From an uncultured Bacteroidales bacterium (lineage in GTDB: Bacteria > Bacteroidota > Bacteroidia > Bacteroidales > P3), in the NCBI GenBank assembly GCA_947168665.1, contig CAMVMX010000001.1, positions 186,001 through 250,000 of the forward strand: DNA of 64,000 bases, given 5' to 3'. Below are positions 54,579 to 63,571 of this stretch, one piece after another. The position numbers and the translations under genes are program-made. The notes below the pieces were generated by a model. That model did not search any database. It was given only the letters and a program-made list of their open reading frames with translations, and was not told where the DNA came from. The number at the start of each line of letters is the position of its first letter. The stretch's first letter is position 1.

Positions 54579-56555
54579 TTAGTTTTTAATGATTTTCTTC
54601 ATTGCCACGCCCTCGGGGGTCACCACTCGCACAAAGTACACTCCCTTCGCGAGGGTTTCGATATTGACCTGACGCTCCATAGTGGCAACAACCACTTGCC
54701 CGCACGCATCGATCACCTCCGCACGCAACAGCTGCTCACAAGCGATGTTCAGGCGGTTGGTGGCCGGATTGGGCCACACCTCCACACTCCCCATCGCTCC
54801 GCCATTCTCGGCTTCATCAATTCCCACATGCACACAAGGCCATTCGATGAAATGGGTACCGCCATTCATAAAGGCGTACTGCACCTTCACCAATTCCTCG
54901 CCATACTGGTTGAGAACCCGATAGTTGATATAACGGTCAGTACCGCCTCCTTTGTGGAACACCACATTGACATCATGCGGAGGCACGCCTACATTGACCG
55001 TATTTGAGCTGCCCGAAGCCAGCGTCGCAGTGCCGTATACATAACCCGTTGGGCTTTCGAAACTCAGATAGGCTCCGCCTTCCCAACCGCCGCCGCGGGT
55101 ATTCTCCATCTCGACCGTCAGCGGACAGAAGTCCTCGACCGAGTAATAAGTCTGCACCACCTTCACACTGATGGTCTCACCCTTCTGCGTAAAGGTGACA
55201 GTGGCTTGGCGCTCAGCACCGGTGGTATTCTCGGAAACATTGACAGTGATGGCCCCGGCATGTTCCACGCCGTTGGTCTCCACCGCCAGCCACGACTGGT
55301 CGGAACTGACGCTCCAAGGCTCGGAGGTAGTGTCGATACTGCTGAACAGGACACTTCCGCTACCGCCCTCACGGGTGAAATTAAGAATCGTGTCGCTCAC
55401 ATGCATCTTGAAATCGGGTATAGCCCTCACCAGTGCCTGATTGCTCTGGTTGAAGTGATAGGCCTCACCCTCCTCGCCGGTGGGACTCACATTGGGGCAG
55501 ATGTCGTCGGCTGTGAAATAGCCGTCGCCACGGCCGCTCCATCCAAAGTTGAAATGGAAATATATCTGACCCTCGCGATACTCATAGCCGTCGCAAAGGA
55601 AGCCGTGCCCGCCCTCAGGAGCCACGCCGCAGTATATCATGGGCCGGCCGGCTTGCAATTCAGCCTTCAGACTGTCGGCCCACCGCTCATCGGTGTAATC
55701 GTCGTTCTTGAACAGTGCGCGCATATTCCGGCTGTAGTAGAAATAATCCATCAGCGAGTTGTCGATGCTGGCGATGCCCGGATGGCCAGCCAGACCGGCG
55801 GCGGCGCTGCCTCCAGGGGCATAACCCATGTTCAGGCTCACCCCAACATGATACATCAACGTCGATACCGCCACCTGCTCTTCGCGCGGACTGGACACAT
55901 ACACCCGTGCCGGCATATTGTCCCAGTCATAGAGTGTGTGGGCAAAATCGGCCGACTGCGCCCCGTATGGCTGGCAATAGTATGACTCGCTGCCATAGCC
56001 AAAAGCGGGGAACTTCCAAAACCGCATGTATTGCGACTGTGCCGTCGCGGCGCAACCCGTTGGGGTGCCGCTGGGGGTATACAGCGCATAGCCGCCGCTC
56101 TGGTCCCAGTTGGTCTCAAGCAAAGGCTCGACGCGATCAGGGTTGTCGCCATCCTTGCTCACCCCGCCGCTCAGCATCTGCTCCCATACGGCTGCGTCGC
56201 GGGCTGTGGCTGCCGCCTCCTGCCGTTTGCCAGCGGCAATCAAGCCGCTGTAAGCTTCCATCCGCTCAGTCAACTGCTGGGGCATAGCCGATGGGTCTAT
56301 CCACCCGTCAAGCGAATAGGCTATCACCGGGCGGGCGCAGTCGTCTGCCGACACCATCACAAAACCCCTCTCCTCTCCCACAAACAGATACACATCCTCA
56401 AACTGCCACGGACTGGCTTGCAGCACTCCCTTCCCGTGCAGCACCGACTGCCAAAAGTGGTTGGCCACACGGCAGGCGGTGCCAGGATCCACGGGGCTTG
56501 CCGTTGCGCCCAAGGCTGCAAGGCAAAGGAGTATCAACACAAATATTCTTTTCAT
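54579..56555 (-). CDS. C10 family cysteine peptidase with BACON and T9SS sorting domains
   Basis: 658 residues from MKRIFVLILLCLAALGATAS. Propeptide region (residues 20-140) of streptopain type, then the catalytic domain: Cys in PTGCAATAQSQYMRFW (about residue 167) and His in GGHGFLCDGYEYREG (about 314), plus FNFGWSGRGDGYF. A BACON domain follows (about 388-467, SSDQSWLAVETNGVEHAGAI). The last 75 residues (VEVWPNPATNRLNI, GVYFVRVVTPEGVAMKKIIK) are a T9SS type A signal for export and surface anchoring. A broad-specificity extracellular protease. Its upstream neighbour is a close paralogue. Confidence 0.92.
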   Translation of the reverse strand: MKRIFVLILLCLAALGATASPVDPGTACRVANHFWQSVLHGKGVLQASPWQFEDVYLFVGEERGFVMVSADDCARPVIAYSLDGWIDPSAMPQQLTERMEAYSGLIAAGKRQEAAATARDAAVWEQMLSGGVSKDGDNPDRVEPLLETNWDQSGGYALYTPSGTPTGCAATAQSQYMRFWKFPAFGYGSESYYCQPYGAQSADFAHTLYDWDNMPARVYVSSPREEQVAVSTLMYHVGVSLNMGYAPGGSAAAGLAGHPGIASIDNSLMDYFYYSRNMRALFKNDDYTDERWADSLKAELQAGRPMIYCGVAPEGGHGFLCDGYEYREGQIYFHFNFGWSGRGDGYFTADDICPNVSPTGEEGEAYHFNQSNQALVRAIPDFKMHVSDTILNFTREGGSGSVLFSSIDTTSEPWSVSSDQSWLAVETNGVEHAGAITVNVSENTTGAERQATVTFTQKGETISVKVVQTYYSVEDFCPLTVEMENTRGGGWEGGAYLSFESPTGYVYGTATLASGSSNTVNVGVPPHDVNVVFHKGGGTDRYINYRVLNQYGEELVKVQYAFMNGGTHFIEWPCVHVGIDEAENGGAMGSVEVWPNPATNRLNIACEQLLRAEVIDACGQVVVATMERQVNIETLAKGVYFVRVVTPEGVAMKKIIKN

Positions 56556-56569
56556 AGCATTCAGTCTAT

Positions 56570-58486
56570 TCAATTCCTAATCACCTTTTTCACACTGACG
56601 CCCCGCTCGGTGACTACACGGATATAGTACACCCCGGCACCCAATGGACCCAAGTCGAAAGTACACTGTGCGGTGCGCATCAACTCACGGCCGGCAGCGT
56701 CGAGCACAACAATCTGCACCGGTTGCCCGTTCTCCACCCCGACTGTGACCTGCCCTGTGGTGGGATTGGGCCACACCTGGTAGTCGTCCTGGCCCGCCTC
56801 GTCTATTGACAGGGGGCTGCAGGGCCACGAAATCAACACATCGGCTCCGTCGAAGTAGGCATTCTGCACATCGACTATCACCTCGCCGTGGCGGTTCTTG
56901 ATTTTGTAATTAATATAGCGGTCCAAGGCTCCGCCCCTGTGCCAGCGCACCATCACATCGTGCGGGGCCACACTGACGGTGGCCGTGCTGGTGCGGGTGC
57001 TGGCTGTATGCCGGGCCGTGCCGTACACTGTGCCGCTGAGCGACTCAAAACTCAGGTACGCATCGCCGGCCCACGGCTCGCTGTGGGTGTTTTCCATCTC
57101 CACCGTCAGCTGGCAAAAATCCGTGGCGGGGTCGTAGGCATTCTGCACCACCGTCAGCTCCACGCGCTTGTCGCCCTGGACAAAGGTCACCGTGCCGCTG
57201 CGTTCCAAGCCGGTGTTATTCTCGGTCACGCCCACAGTCACCTGTCCCAGGTGGGCAAAGCCCGTCCCGTCATAGGTAATCCAGGGTTCGTTGGACTCAA
57301 TGCGCCAGTCGGCCGTCAGCGTGTCGCAACTGCTGAACCACACTTGCGTCTGTCCAGCGTGGCGGTCGAATCCCACCTGCGACACGTTCAGATAAATGCC
57401 GTATTCGGGATGCACCCCCAAAATGGCATCGTTTCCTTGGTTGAAAGCGTAAGCCCCATAGGTGATGGCACCGACTTGATAGAATCCGTCGCCGTCGCCA
57501 TCCTCACCCAAGTTGAAATGGATATAGCGATGGGCGTCGAATCCGTCGGCCACAAAGCAATGGCCGCCAGCCGGACCGCTGCCACCGTGCAGCACCGGGC
57601 GGCGCAGCCGCAACTCTGCAATCAAGGTGTCGGTCCAGGCATCGTTGCTCATCGAACCCTTGGCGCGGTAGCGGATGTCGTGCTTGTTATAGCGGAAATA
57701 TGTTTTCAAGGCGGGCTCGCACTTGTTGATAGTCGTACCGCTATAGATGGTGCTGTAGCCCATGTCGACACTCACGCCGCAATGGTACATCAGGATGGCC
57801 ACAGCCTCCTTTTCGGCAGTCGACGAGCTGGACGTAAGCCGGTCGGGCATGTTGGGCCAGTCATAGCGGGTGTTGCCAAAGTCCGCGCTCTGCAGACCAT
57901 AGCCCGAATTGTCGCTATACGAGTGGCTCCCCTCGCCGAAAGCGGGGTAGTTCCAATACTTCATCACCTGTGCCATGGCGGTGGCCACACACCCCGTCAT
58001 TGTATACGAGGGGCAATACATATTGTAGGGCGACCGCTGATACCATTGGGTAGTCATCAGTGGCCCCACCTCCTCTTCCTTGGTTCCGTCGAGGGGTTCG
58101 CCGGCCAGCAGCGTAGCCCACTCCGCGTCAGCGGCCACACCCTTCTCAGCGGCCACATGGGCAATCTCCTGCCCATACTCGGCAACAATATTCTGCATCG
58201 CCACGGGCATGCGGTCCTTGTCAAACGTGCCTGTAGTGGAATAGGCCAGTACCGGGCGGGCGCAGTCGTCGGCGGCCACCATAATCCATCCCCCCTGTGG
58301 CTGGGTGAAGAGATACACTCCTTCGTACTGCCACGGGGTCAGTTCCAGTTGCTGCGACCCTTTTGTGCCGAGGGTGGCCGACCAGAACGACCGGGCTACG
58401 GCGGCGGCCTTCTTGGCATCGACTGGCGCGGCCACTGCCGCCACCGTCGCCACCAGCGCCACCCAAACCATTATAACTCTTTTCAT
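56570..58486 (-). CDS. C10 family cysteine peptidase paralogue with BACON and T9SS sorting domains
   Basis: 638 residues, same layout as 54579-56555: signal peptide, propeptide, Cys in MTGCVATAMAQVMKYW (about residue 165), His in GGHCFVADGFDAHRY (about 309), then FNLGEDGDGDGFY. A BACON domain follows (about 372-445, SNEPWITYDGTGFAHLGQVT) and a T9SS type A ending (YQVWPNPTTGQVTV, GVYYIRVVTERGVSVKKVIR). The normally conserved FNWGWxG segment reads FNLGEDG, so substrate handling may differ. It lies 14 bp upstream of the other peptidase gene and 36 bp after its lipoprotein neighbour. Confidence 0.92.
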   Translation of the reverse strand: MKRVIMVWVALVATVAAVAAPVDAKKAAAVARSFWSATLGTKGSQQLELTPWQYEGVYLFTQPQGGWIMVAADDCARPVLAYSTTGTFDKDRMPVAMQNIVAEYGQEIAHVAAEKGVAADAEWATLLAGEPLDGTKEEEVGPLMTTQWYQRSPYNMYCPSYTMTGCVATAMAQVMKYWNYPAFGEGSHSYSDNSGYGLQSADFGNTRYDWPNMPDRLTSSSSTAEKEAVAILMYHCGVSVDMGYSTIYSGTTINKCEPALKTYFRYNKHDIRYRAKGSMSNDAWTDTLIAELRLRRPVLHGGSGPAGGHCFVADGFDAHRYIHFNLGEDGDGDGFYQVGAITYGAYAFNQGNDAILGVHPEYGIYLNVSQVGFDRHAGQTQVWFSSCDTLTADWRIESNEPWITYDGTGFAHLGQVTVGVTENNTGLERSGTVTFVQGDKRVELTVVQNAYDPATDFCQLTVEMENTHSEPWAGDAYLSFESLSGTVYGTARHTASTRTSTATVSVAPHDVMVRWHRGGALDRYINYKIKNRHGEVIVDVQNAYFDGADVLISWPCSPLSIDEAGQDDYQVWPNPTTGQVTVGVENGQPVQIVVLDAAGRELMRTAQCTFDLGPLGAGVYYIRVVTERGVSVKKVIRN

Positions 58487-58522
58487 ATACTTTGAAGATT
58501 TGCGGAAGGTAAAAAACTAAGA

Positions 58523-59032
58523 CTACCGGATTTGATGCAGGGTAGTGGGGCCGCCGTAGGTGATAATCGGGCCGTCGGCCACGTGCTGCACTTCAAACTG
58601 CAAATTCAACTCAAGGGTGCGGTTGACAGCATCGACCGTGTAGGGGTAATTGTTATCCCCATCCACGGGCCACTCGCCAAATCCATCGGACACAACGCCG
58701 CCGTTGTTGCCGTCATAGCTATAAGTCATCCGCCAAGTGTACTGGTCGGGGTCATAAGCCTGGCTCTCCTGCCACATCATCACCTCGCCCTCGCCATTGG
58801 CCAAGAAATCCACAGTCCAATGGATTACAACGGGATAAGTGCCATACTGTGTCTGTGTGGTAGTGTTGTAAGTGCCTTCCCACTCCGTACCCTCAAGCGT
58901 CTCGTAGGTAGGGATGGCGGGCGGTGTGCTGCCGCCTTCGGTCGGGGTCACCTTCTCTTTTTTGCACGAGGCAACGAACAACATTGATGTAGCCAAGACT
59001 GCTACAACCATCAGTTTGAAAAACTTCTTCAT
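58523..59032 (-). CDS. Small lipoprotein paired with a C10 peptidase
   Basis: 169 residues, lipobox LFVASC. Paralogue of 54085-54561 with shared WEGTYN, HWTVDFL, TYSYDG, YTVDAVNRT and GGPTTLHQI segments. Here it precedes its peptidase in the transcript, whereas the other copy follows. No known domain. Conserved pairing suggests a role linked to the peptidases. Confidence 0.75.
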   Translation of the reverse strand: MKKFFKLMVVAVLATSMLFVASCKKEKVTPTEGGSTPPAIPTYETLEGTEWEGTYNTTTQTQYGTYPVVIHWTVDFLANGEGEVMMWQESQAYDPDQYTWRMTYSYDGNNGGVVSDGFGEWPVDGDNNYPYTVDAVNRTLELNLQFEVQHVADGPIITYGGPTTLHQIR

Positions 59033-59059
59033 GGTTCTGTTTTGTTTTTTGATTATTGA

Positions 59060-60784
59060 TTACTGTTTGATGAATTTCTTGACAACCGTGCCCGACGGGG
59101 TGACCGCACGCACGATATGAATGCCCGACGGCAGGGAGCCGACATTGATGTCGCCCGCCGGGGCGGTCATTTCCACCCGTCCGGCCATGTCCAGTATCTC
59201 CACCCGCACCTGCTCGGCATCGGCCTCGATGTGCAACCGCTCGGTTGCGGGATTGGGCCACAACCGCACACTCCCCTCGGCACTGCGCCGAGCCACCTCG
59301 TCAATGCCCACCACGGTGCCCTGCGGGCCGTCGGCACCGTCGGTGGTAATGTTCAGATAGATATTGTCCCACACCAGCATACTGCGGGCGTCGCGGCTGA
59401 ACAGGGTGTTGCCGTCGGCATCGGTCACTGCGATAGTGCCGTTCAGGCCGTCAGCCCCGGTGTCGAAAAGTTTGAGCCTGTAAAGCCCCGCCGTCAGCGG
59501 CGAAAGGGTGTAGGAAACCGTCTGCCCGGCATTGGCCGTGGTCCCGTTCTGCTGATAGTAGAAACGGCAGTCGCCCACTCCGGCCAGCGTGAAGGACACC
59601 TCCTGCGGGTAAGAGTCATAGCCAATCGTCAGTGTGAGAGGGCCGGGAGCTGAGAAAATCTCGGCGTCGGCATAGCGGACAGTCAACTGCTCGCCCCCGG
59701 CGTCGACCTGGGCCCCGTCAGCGGTGTAGCCGACAAGCCGCACCGCGACCGTCTCGGCGTATGCCTGGTGGCCCTCCGACTGGCCGTCAATCGTCACCGA
59801 CTTCAGCACAACCGTATCCTTGCAGTAGGGCGCAATGGTCTTGGAGCGGACCACAGTCTGCCCGTCCACCTCCAGGCGCAGGTTGCTGATGGCCTTGGAA
59901 GTGGGATTCACCACCTCGACAAAGGGACGGAAGTCCATGGAGCATTCCTCGCCGCCCGCAGCTCCGTAGGCGATATAAGCCTTGGAACCCGTGCGGACAG
60001 CCTCGCAGACGTTGAGCACCTCTTTGTGACCCTGGCACACAAACACCAGCACGCTCAGGTCGTCGAGATTGGTGACATCAAGGTCGCCGATAGTGTTGGG
60101 GATGACGTAGGCATACTCCTTCTTGAAAAGCGAACCCGCCTCGGTGTGGTGAATCGTGTCGCCCCACTGGCCGGTGAGCAGGTCGCGCAAAATATGGTTG
60201 TGCCGGTACTGTCCGCCCACCATGTTTTCGGGATAGTAGCTGCTGCCTCCCGTCTGCGAACCCAGCACGTTGTTCTGCAGCAGGGCCACGTTGAGGAGGT
60301 TGAAGTCGCCCGGACCGTTGCCGGGATAGTAGGCCTCCACCTTCACCACCATGAGCCGTGTGGCAGGGTCGATGTCGACCGTGGCGGCCACATTGACGGG
60401 GGCCTCAGTGTCGCGCATCTTCATCGCACAGGCGTAAGCCTGGCCGGGGTCAATATGGATGCCGCCCCCGCCAAAGTCGTGGCGGTTGAGCGTGGCGGAA
60501 GGATAACCCAGCACATTGGCCTGTGCGGCCAAAGCGTTGCCCCACGAAGTCGTGAACCGCGTGGCGAACATGCCTGTATGTATATTGATGGCGAAAGCGT
60601 GGCCAGGGAAAGCCCGCAGCGTGAAGTCGGTGGCCTTGTGCCCCAGGGGGCAGTACTGGCATCCCACCCCGGTATACTCCTCAATCAACACATTGCGATT
60701 GGTGGGTTGGGTAGACACAATAGTCTGTGCGGCAAGCATGGACACTAACGCCAGCGAGACCAAGAGGGACAGGGTTTTCTTCAT
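59060..60784 (-). CDS. Omp28-like outer membrane protein with thioredoxin-like fold and T9SS signal
   Basis: 574 residues. After the signal peptide comes NVLIEEYTGVGCQYCPLGHK, the CxxC-containing start of the Omp28/thioredoxin-like domain (residues 30-270). Then follow a beta domain (FRPFVEVVNPTSKAISNLRL) and a propeptide-convertase-like beta segment (YDSYPQEVSFTLAGVGD). The T9SS type A ending is VRLWPNPATERLHI and GIHIVRAVTPSGTVVKKFI. Surface protein; possible thiol role for the CQYC pair. First gene of the same-strand block that runs through the C10 peptidases. Confidence 0.85.
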   Translation of the reverse strand: MKKTLSLLVSLALVSMLAAQTIVSTQPTNRNVLIEEYTGVGCQYCPLGHKATDFTLRAFPGHAFAINIHTGMFATRFTTSWGNALAAQANVLGYPSATLNRHDFGGGGIHIDPGQAYACAMKMRDTEAPVNVAATVDIDPATRLMVVKVEAYYPGNGPGDFNLLNVALLQNNVLGSQTGGSSYYPENMVGGQYRHNHILRDLLTGQWGDTIHHTEAGSLFKKEYAYVIPNTIGDLDVTNLDDLSVLVFVCQGHKEVLNVCEAVRTGSKAYIAYGAAGGEECSMDFRPFVEVVNPTSKAISNLRLEVDGQTVVRSKTIAPYCKDTVVLKSVTIDGQSEGHQAYAETVAVRLVGYTADGAQVDAGGEQLTVRYADAEIFSAPGPLTLTIGYDSYPQEVSFTLAGVGDCRFYYQQNGTTANAGQTVSYTLSPLTAGLYRLKLFDTGADGLNGTIAVTDADGNTLFSRDARSMLVWDNIYLNITTDGADGPQGTVVGIDEVARRSAEGSVRLWPNPATERLHIEADAEQVRVEILDMAGRVEMTAPAGDINVGSLPSGIHIVRAVTPSGTVVKKFIKQ

Positions 60785-61171
60785 ATAATGAACAAATTTT
60801 GACTGTTGTTTCCTGCTTAGGTGCTACGGGGTGCTTTGTTTTAACGAGGATACAAAAAAAAAGTCATGTCAGAGCAAGTGGCCGCGCGGCTCGCGGCCAA
60901 CATCCGGCAGTCGCGGCCCGACGGCCAGCCGGACGGGGCGCAACCCCGCTCGGCCGCCCCCTCTCCCACCCCCGCGGGAAATCTATTTGTCCCACGCGGG
61001 AGGACGGAATGGCAGATAAATGTGACGAAAATGGCGGCAGACGATTGGAGGAAGAGCGGACCCCGGCTTTGAGCCTGCGGGGCGAACCGGGGCATTGGTT
61101 GCCGCCGGGCAGGGAGGAGCAGGGTTGGACTGCGGAGTGTGCGGCGGGACTGGGACGGGTGCGGCAGGGTT
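60785..61171. other. Intergenic region without recognised genes
   Basis: About 390 bp between the Omp28-like start and the tRNA terminator. The part 60880-61170 is strongly GC-rich, with frames open in several phases but no signal, start context or family pattern. No clear TAnnTTTG box for the Omp28-like gene was found. Confidence 0.6.
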
Positions 61172-61201
61172 AAAAAAAAACGTCCAAGAAAAACTTGGAC
61201 G
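61172..61201 (-). terminator. Terminator of the tRNA-Arg gene
   Basis: CGTCCAAG - AAAAA - CTTGGACG forms an 8-bp stem; on the minus strand it is followed by nine T (61180-61172). It lies 22 bp after the tRNA 3' end. Confidence 0.88.
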
Positions 61202-61223
61202 CTGAAAAAATTTCTTTTATTTG

Positions 61224-61297
61224 TGACTCCTACAGGATTCAAACCTGTAACCTTCTGATCCGTAGTCAGATGCTCTATTCAGTTGAGCTAAGGAGCC
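61224..61297 (-). tRNA. tRNA-Arg (anticodon ACG)
   Basis: 74 nt reading on the minus strand. Acceptor GGCTCCT/AGGAGTC (one G-U), D stem GCTC/GAGC, anticodon stem TCTGA/TCAGA with loop CTACGGA (anticodon ACG), T stem ACAGG/CCTGT with loop TTTGAAT, discriminator A. CCA is not encoded. The A in the wobble position is normally changed to inosine by TadA and reads CGN codons. Confidence 0.97.
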
Positions 61298-61337
61298 ATC
61301 TTCTTGCTTCGGGCTGTCTTTCCCTCGAAAGCGGTTG

Positions 61338-61368
61338 CAAAGATACGACTTTTTTTCGACGCACCAAA
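61338..61368 (-). promoter_or_regulatory. Promoter of tRNA-Arg
   Basis: On the minus strand TTTG (61368-61365), 19 nt, TATCTTTG (61345-61338), about 40 bp upstream of the tRNA. Confidence 0.85.
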
Positions 61369-61444
61369 TTTTTTTTTGGTTTTTTTCGCCTTCAGCCGTT
61401 TAATGGTGTGAATTCTTGTGCTTTAAAAATTGATTTTTTTTTGT

Positions 61445-61984
61445 TCAGCGCATGTTGGAGGGCCTGCATTTGTAGACTTCGCGGTACAAAATATCGCGAA
61501 TTTCGTCGAATTCGTCGTCGTCAATTTCGTATTTTGTCATAATTATCATAGGGACAGTGACTTGGTCGCCATGATAGGAGGGCTGGAGGTAGTCCTGCGG
61601 ATTGGTGAAGAGTCCCATACTGGCGTAGAACTCAATGCGATGCTCGGAAGTCTCGTCGTGGGGATGCTCGACTTCGAGAACCACTTGCTGGGTTTGCTGC
61701 GAAAGGAAATTGAGGAAGACGGCTTTGCCGAGGCCCTGGTTGCGGAGGTCCTCGTCGATGGCAAAGTGCTCAATGTAGACGAACTCGTCGAAGGTCCAGT
61801 AGGTGAGGATTCCGATGGGTTCGTCGCCGTCGTCGTTGGTGGCGACCATGAAATGAAATCTGTCTTTGTTACGATGCTTTAACTCCCCGAAAGGAGGTCG
61901 TTCTTCGTCGGGGAAGGCCGATTCGAATAGATCTTTGGCGAAATGCGGATGGTCGGATTGCGAAAGGTCTGTTAATTGTATCAT
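61445..61984 (-). CDS. GNAT family N-acetyltransferase
   Basis: 179 residues. The core is FHFMVATNDDGDEPIGILTY, VYIEHFAIDEDLRNQGLGKA (acetyl-CoA loop in the form RNQGLGK) and VVLEVEHPHDETSEHRIEFY, the usual GNAT strand/helix order. Substrate unknown. Stands alone, divergent in function from the neighbours. Confidence 0.9.
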   Translation of the reverse strand: MIQLTDLSQSDHPHFAKDLFESAFPDEERPPFGELKHRNKDRFHFMVATNDDGDEPIGILTYWTFDEFVYIEHFAIDEDLRNQGLGKAVFLNFLSQQTQQVVLEVEHPHDETSEHRIEFYASMGLFTNPQDYLQPSYHGDQVTVPMIIMTKYEIDDDEFDEIRDILYREVYKCRPSNMR

Positions 61985-62050
61985 TTAAATGGGTTGTTAT
62001 TTTGATATTGTGCGGCCGGCGGAGCGCGGGGGCGCGCAGGCCGCGGTTAT

Positions 62051-62956
62051 TTACTTGAATAATTTGAAGTTGTTGATGTTGAAACGGGCGAAGACGGTGT
62101 GCTGCAGGGCGAAGGCGTCGGTGTCGTTGTAGCCTTTGTATTTGGTCTGCATGTAGCGGAGGGCGTAGCCGAAGTCGACGCTGGCACCCTGGAAGGAGTA
62201 GCCGAGAGCCACGGAGCCGAGGGCTCCGAAGCCGATGCCTCCTTGGTTGATGTATTCGTAGGAGCCAGAGCCGGCATAGGGGCTTTGGCCTCCCCAGACG
62301 TCGAGGATGCTGTAGGTGTGGCCGCCGATGACCATGCCGTTTTCGGTGACTTTGGTGTTGTTGATGTCGACCCCGACGGCCACTTCGATGTCGAGGAGGT
62401 CGGTGATGGGGGTGCGTTTGAGGATGGAGAAGTCGATGAGGATGCGCTTTTCGCGGCCGTAGATGTCGCAAGGGATGTACTGGCGGCTGCCGGGGATGCC
62501 GACTCCGTTGTCGGAGGAGAGGAGGAACTGGCCGGCGGCGACGAGCTGGCTGTAGTCGAAGTTGAGCATCCAGCCCCAGCCACGGCTGTAGTCATAGCGC
62601 AGGCCGACGCCGATTTGGTAGGTGAGCCGGTAGTACATGTTGGGGTATTCGGCTATGGTGAAGGCGCTGTAGGAGGGGATGGCGCTGGGGGAGATGAGGC
62701 CTTGGTTGACGAGGCTGCTCCAGATTTGGGAGCCGTACTGCTCGGAGCGGAGGACGCGGTCGATGGTGTTGGCGTTGCCGGGACGGCCGCTGTAGAAGTT
62801 GGCTTGCTTGGCGTTGGGGATGAGCAGGCCGGCGTCGACGGCGAGGGAGAGGCCGGAGATGCGCGTCTGGAAGGCTGAGTGTTTCTTTTTCTGGGCCTGC
62901 AGGGGTGTGGCGCAGACAAGGAGGGCAAGGAGAAAAAGGGGTATGGTATGCTTCAT
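62051..62956 (-). CDS. Outer membrane beta-barrel protein
   Basis: 301 residues with signal peptide MKHTIPLFLLALLVCATPLQ. Alternating strands such as YRLTYQIGVGLRYDYSRGWG, FGALGSVALGYSFQGASVDF and FARFNINNFKLF (ending in a C-terminal hydrophobic pattern) fit an outer membrane barrel of the PorT/OmpW-like size. Start overlaps the sigma-factor stop by 4 bp, so it is coupled to and probably regulated with it. Confidence 0.75.
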   Translation of the reverse strand: MKHTIPLFLLALLVCATPLQAQKKKHSAFQTRISGLSLAVDAGLLIPNAKQANFYSGRPGNANTIDRVLRSEQYGSQIWSSLVNQGLISPSAIPSYSAFTIAEYPNMYYRLTYQIGVGLRYDYSRGWGWMLNFDYSQLVAAGQFLLSSDNGVGIPGSRQYIPCDIYGREKRILIDFSILKRTPITDLLDIEVAVGVDINNTKVTENGMVIGGHTYSILDVWGGQSPYAGSGSYEYINQGGIGFGALGSVALGYSFQGASVDFGYALRYMQTKYKGYNDTDAFALQHTVFARFNINNFKLFK

Positions 62957-63558
62957 AGACTGGGTTTGTGTGACTTGATGATTTCGGCAAGGAGGAGGCG
63001 GGCCCTGCGGAGCTGTATTTTGACGGTGCCGAGGGGGAGGTTGAGTTTGGCGGCGATTTCGTCGTAGGAGAGTTCGTCGAAGTAGCGCATGTTGACGATG
63101 CGGCGGTAGCGGGGCGCAAGGCGGTCGACGAGCTGGCGCACCAGCTGGTCGCGCTGGCGGAGAATGAGTTCTTCTTCGGGGTTGGGGTCGTCGGCAGGGA
63201 TGGGGTATTCGTAGGCTTCGTTGTCGTCGGTGACGGACATGGAGTTGAGGGGGACGAGGTGGAGGTGCTGGCGGCGGATGAAGTCGATGCCGTGGTTGCT
63301 GGCGATGGCGAAGAGCCAGGTGGCAAAGGTGTTTTGGGGGGTATAGGAGGACAGTTGGCAGAAGGCTTTGCCGAAAGCTTCCATGGTGAGGTCGTCGGCG
63401 TCGACGGGGCTGTGGGTCATGCGCAGGAGCATGAGGTAGATGGGCTCGCGGTAGAAACGCATAAGGTCGGCATAGGCCCGTTGGTCGCCTTTGTCGCGGG
63501 CGGCTATAACGAGCTGGTAATCACGTTGTGCCTTTTCGTTTGATGGGAAAGGTTCCAT
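62953..63558 (-). CDS. ECF-type RNA polymerase sigma factor
   Basis: 201 residues. Region 2: DADDLTMEAFGKAFCQLSSY and FATWLFAIASNHGIDFIRRQ. Region 4: APRYRRIVNMRYFDELSYDE and IAAKLNLPLGTVKIQLRRAR. No anti-sigma gene beside it; the coupled downstream gene is an outer membrane barrel. Regions 2 and 4 are separated by a longer linker than in the factor at 38232. Confidence 0.93.
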   Translation of the reverse strand: MEPFPSNEKAQRDYQLVIAARDKGDQRAYADLMRFYREPIYLMLLRMTHSPVDADDLTMEAFGKAFCQLSSYTPQNTFATWLFAIASNHGIDFIRRQHLHLVPLNSMSVTDDNEAYEYPIPADDPNPEEELILRQRDQLVRQLVDRLAPRYRRIVNMRYFDELSYDEIAAKLNLPLGTVKIQLRRARLLLAEIIKSHKPSL

Positions 63559-63571
63559 GCCTTGGGGTCCG

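Noticed and set aside
56888..58495. A 535-codon plus-strand frame opposite a C10 peptidase
   Set aside because: Antisense shadow, low-complexity His/Val/Gly-rich.
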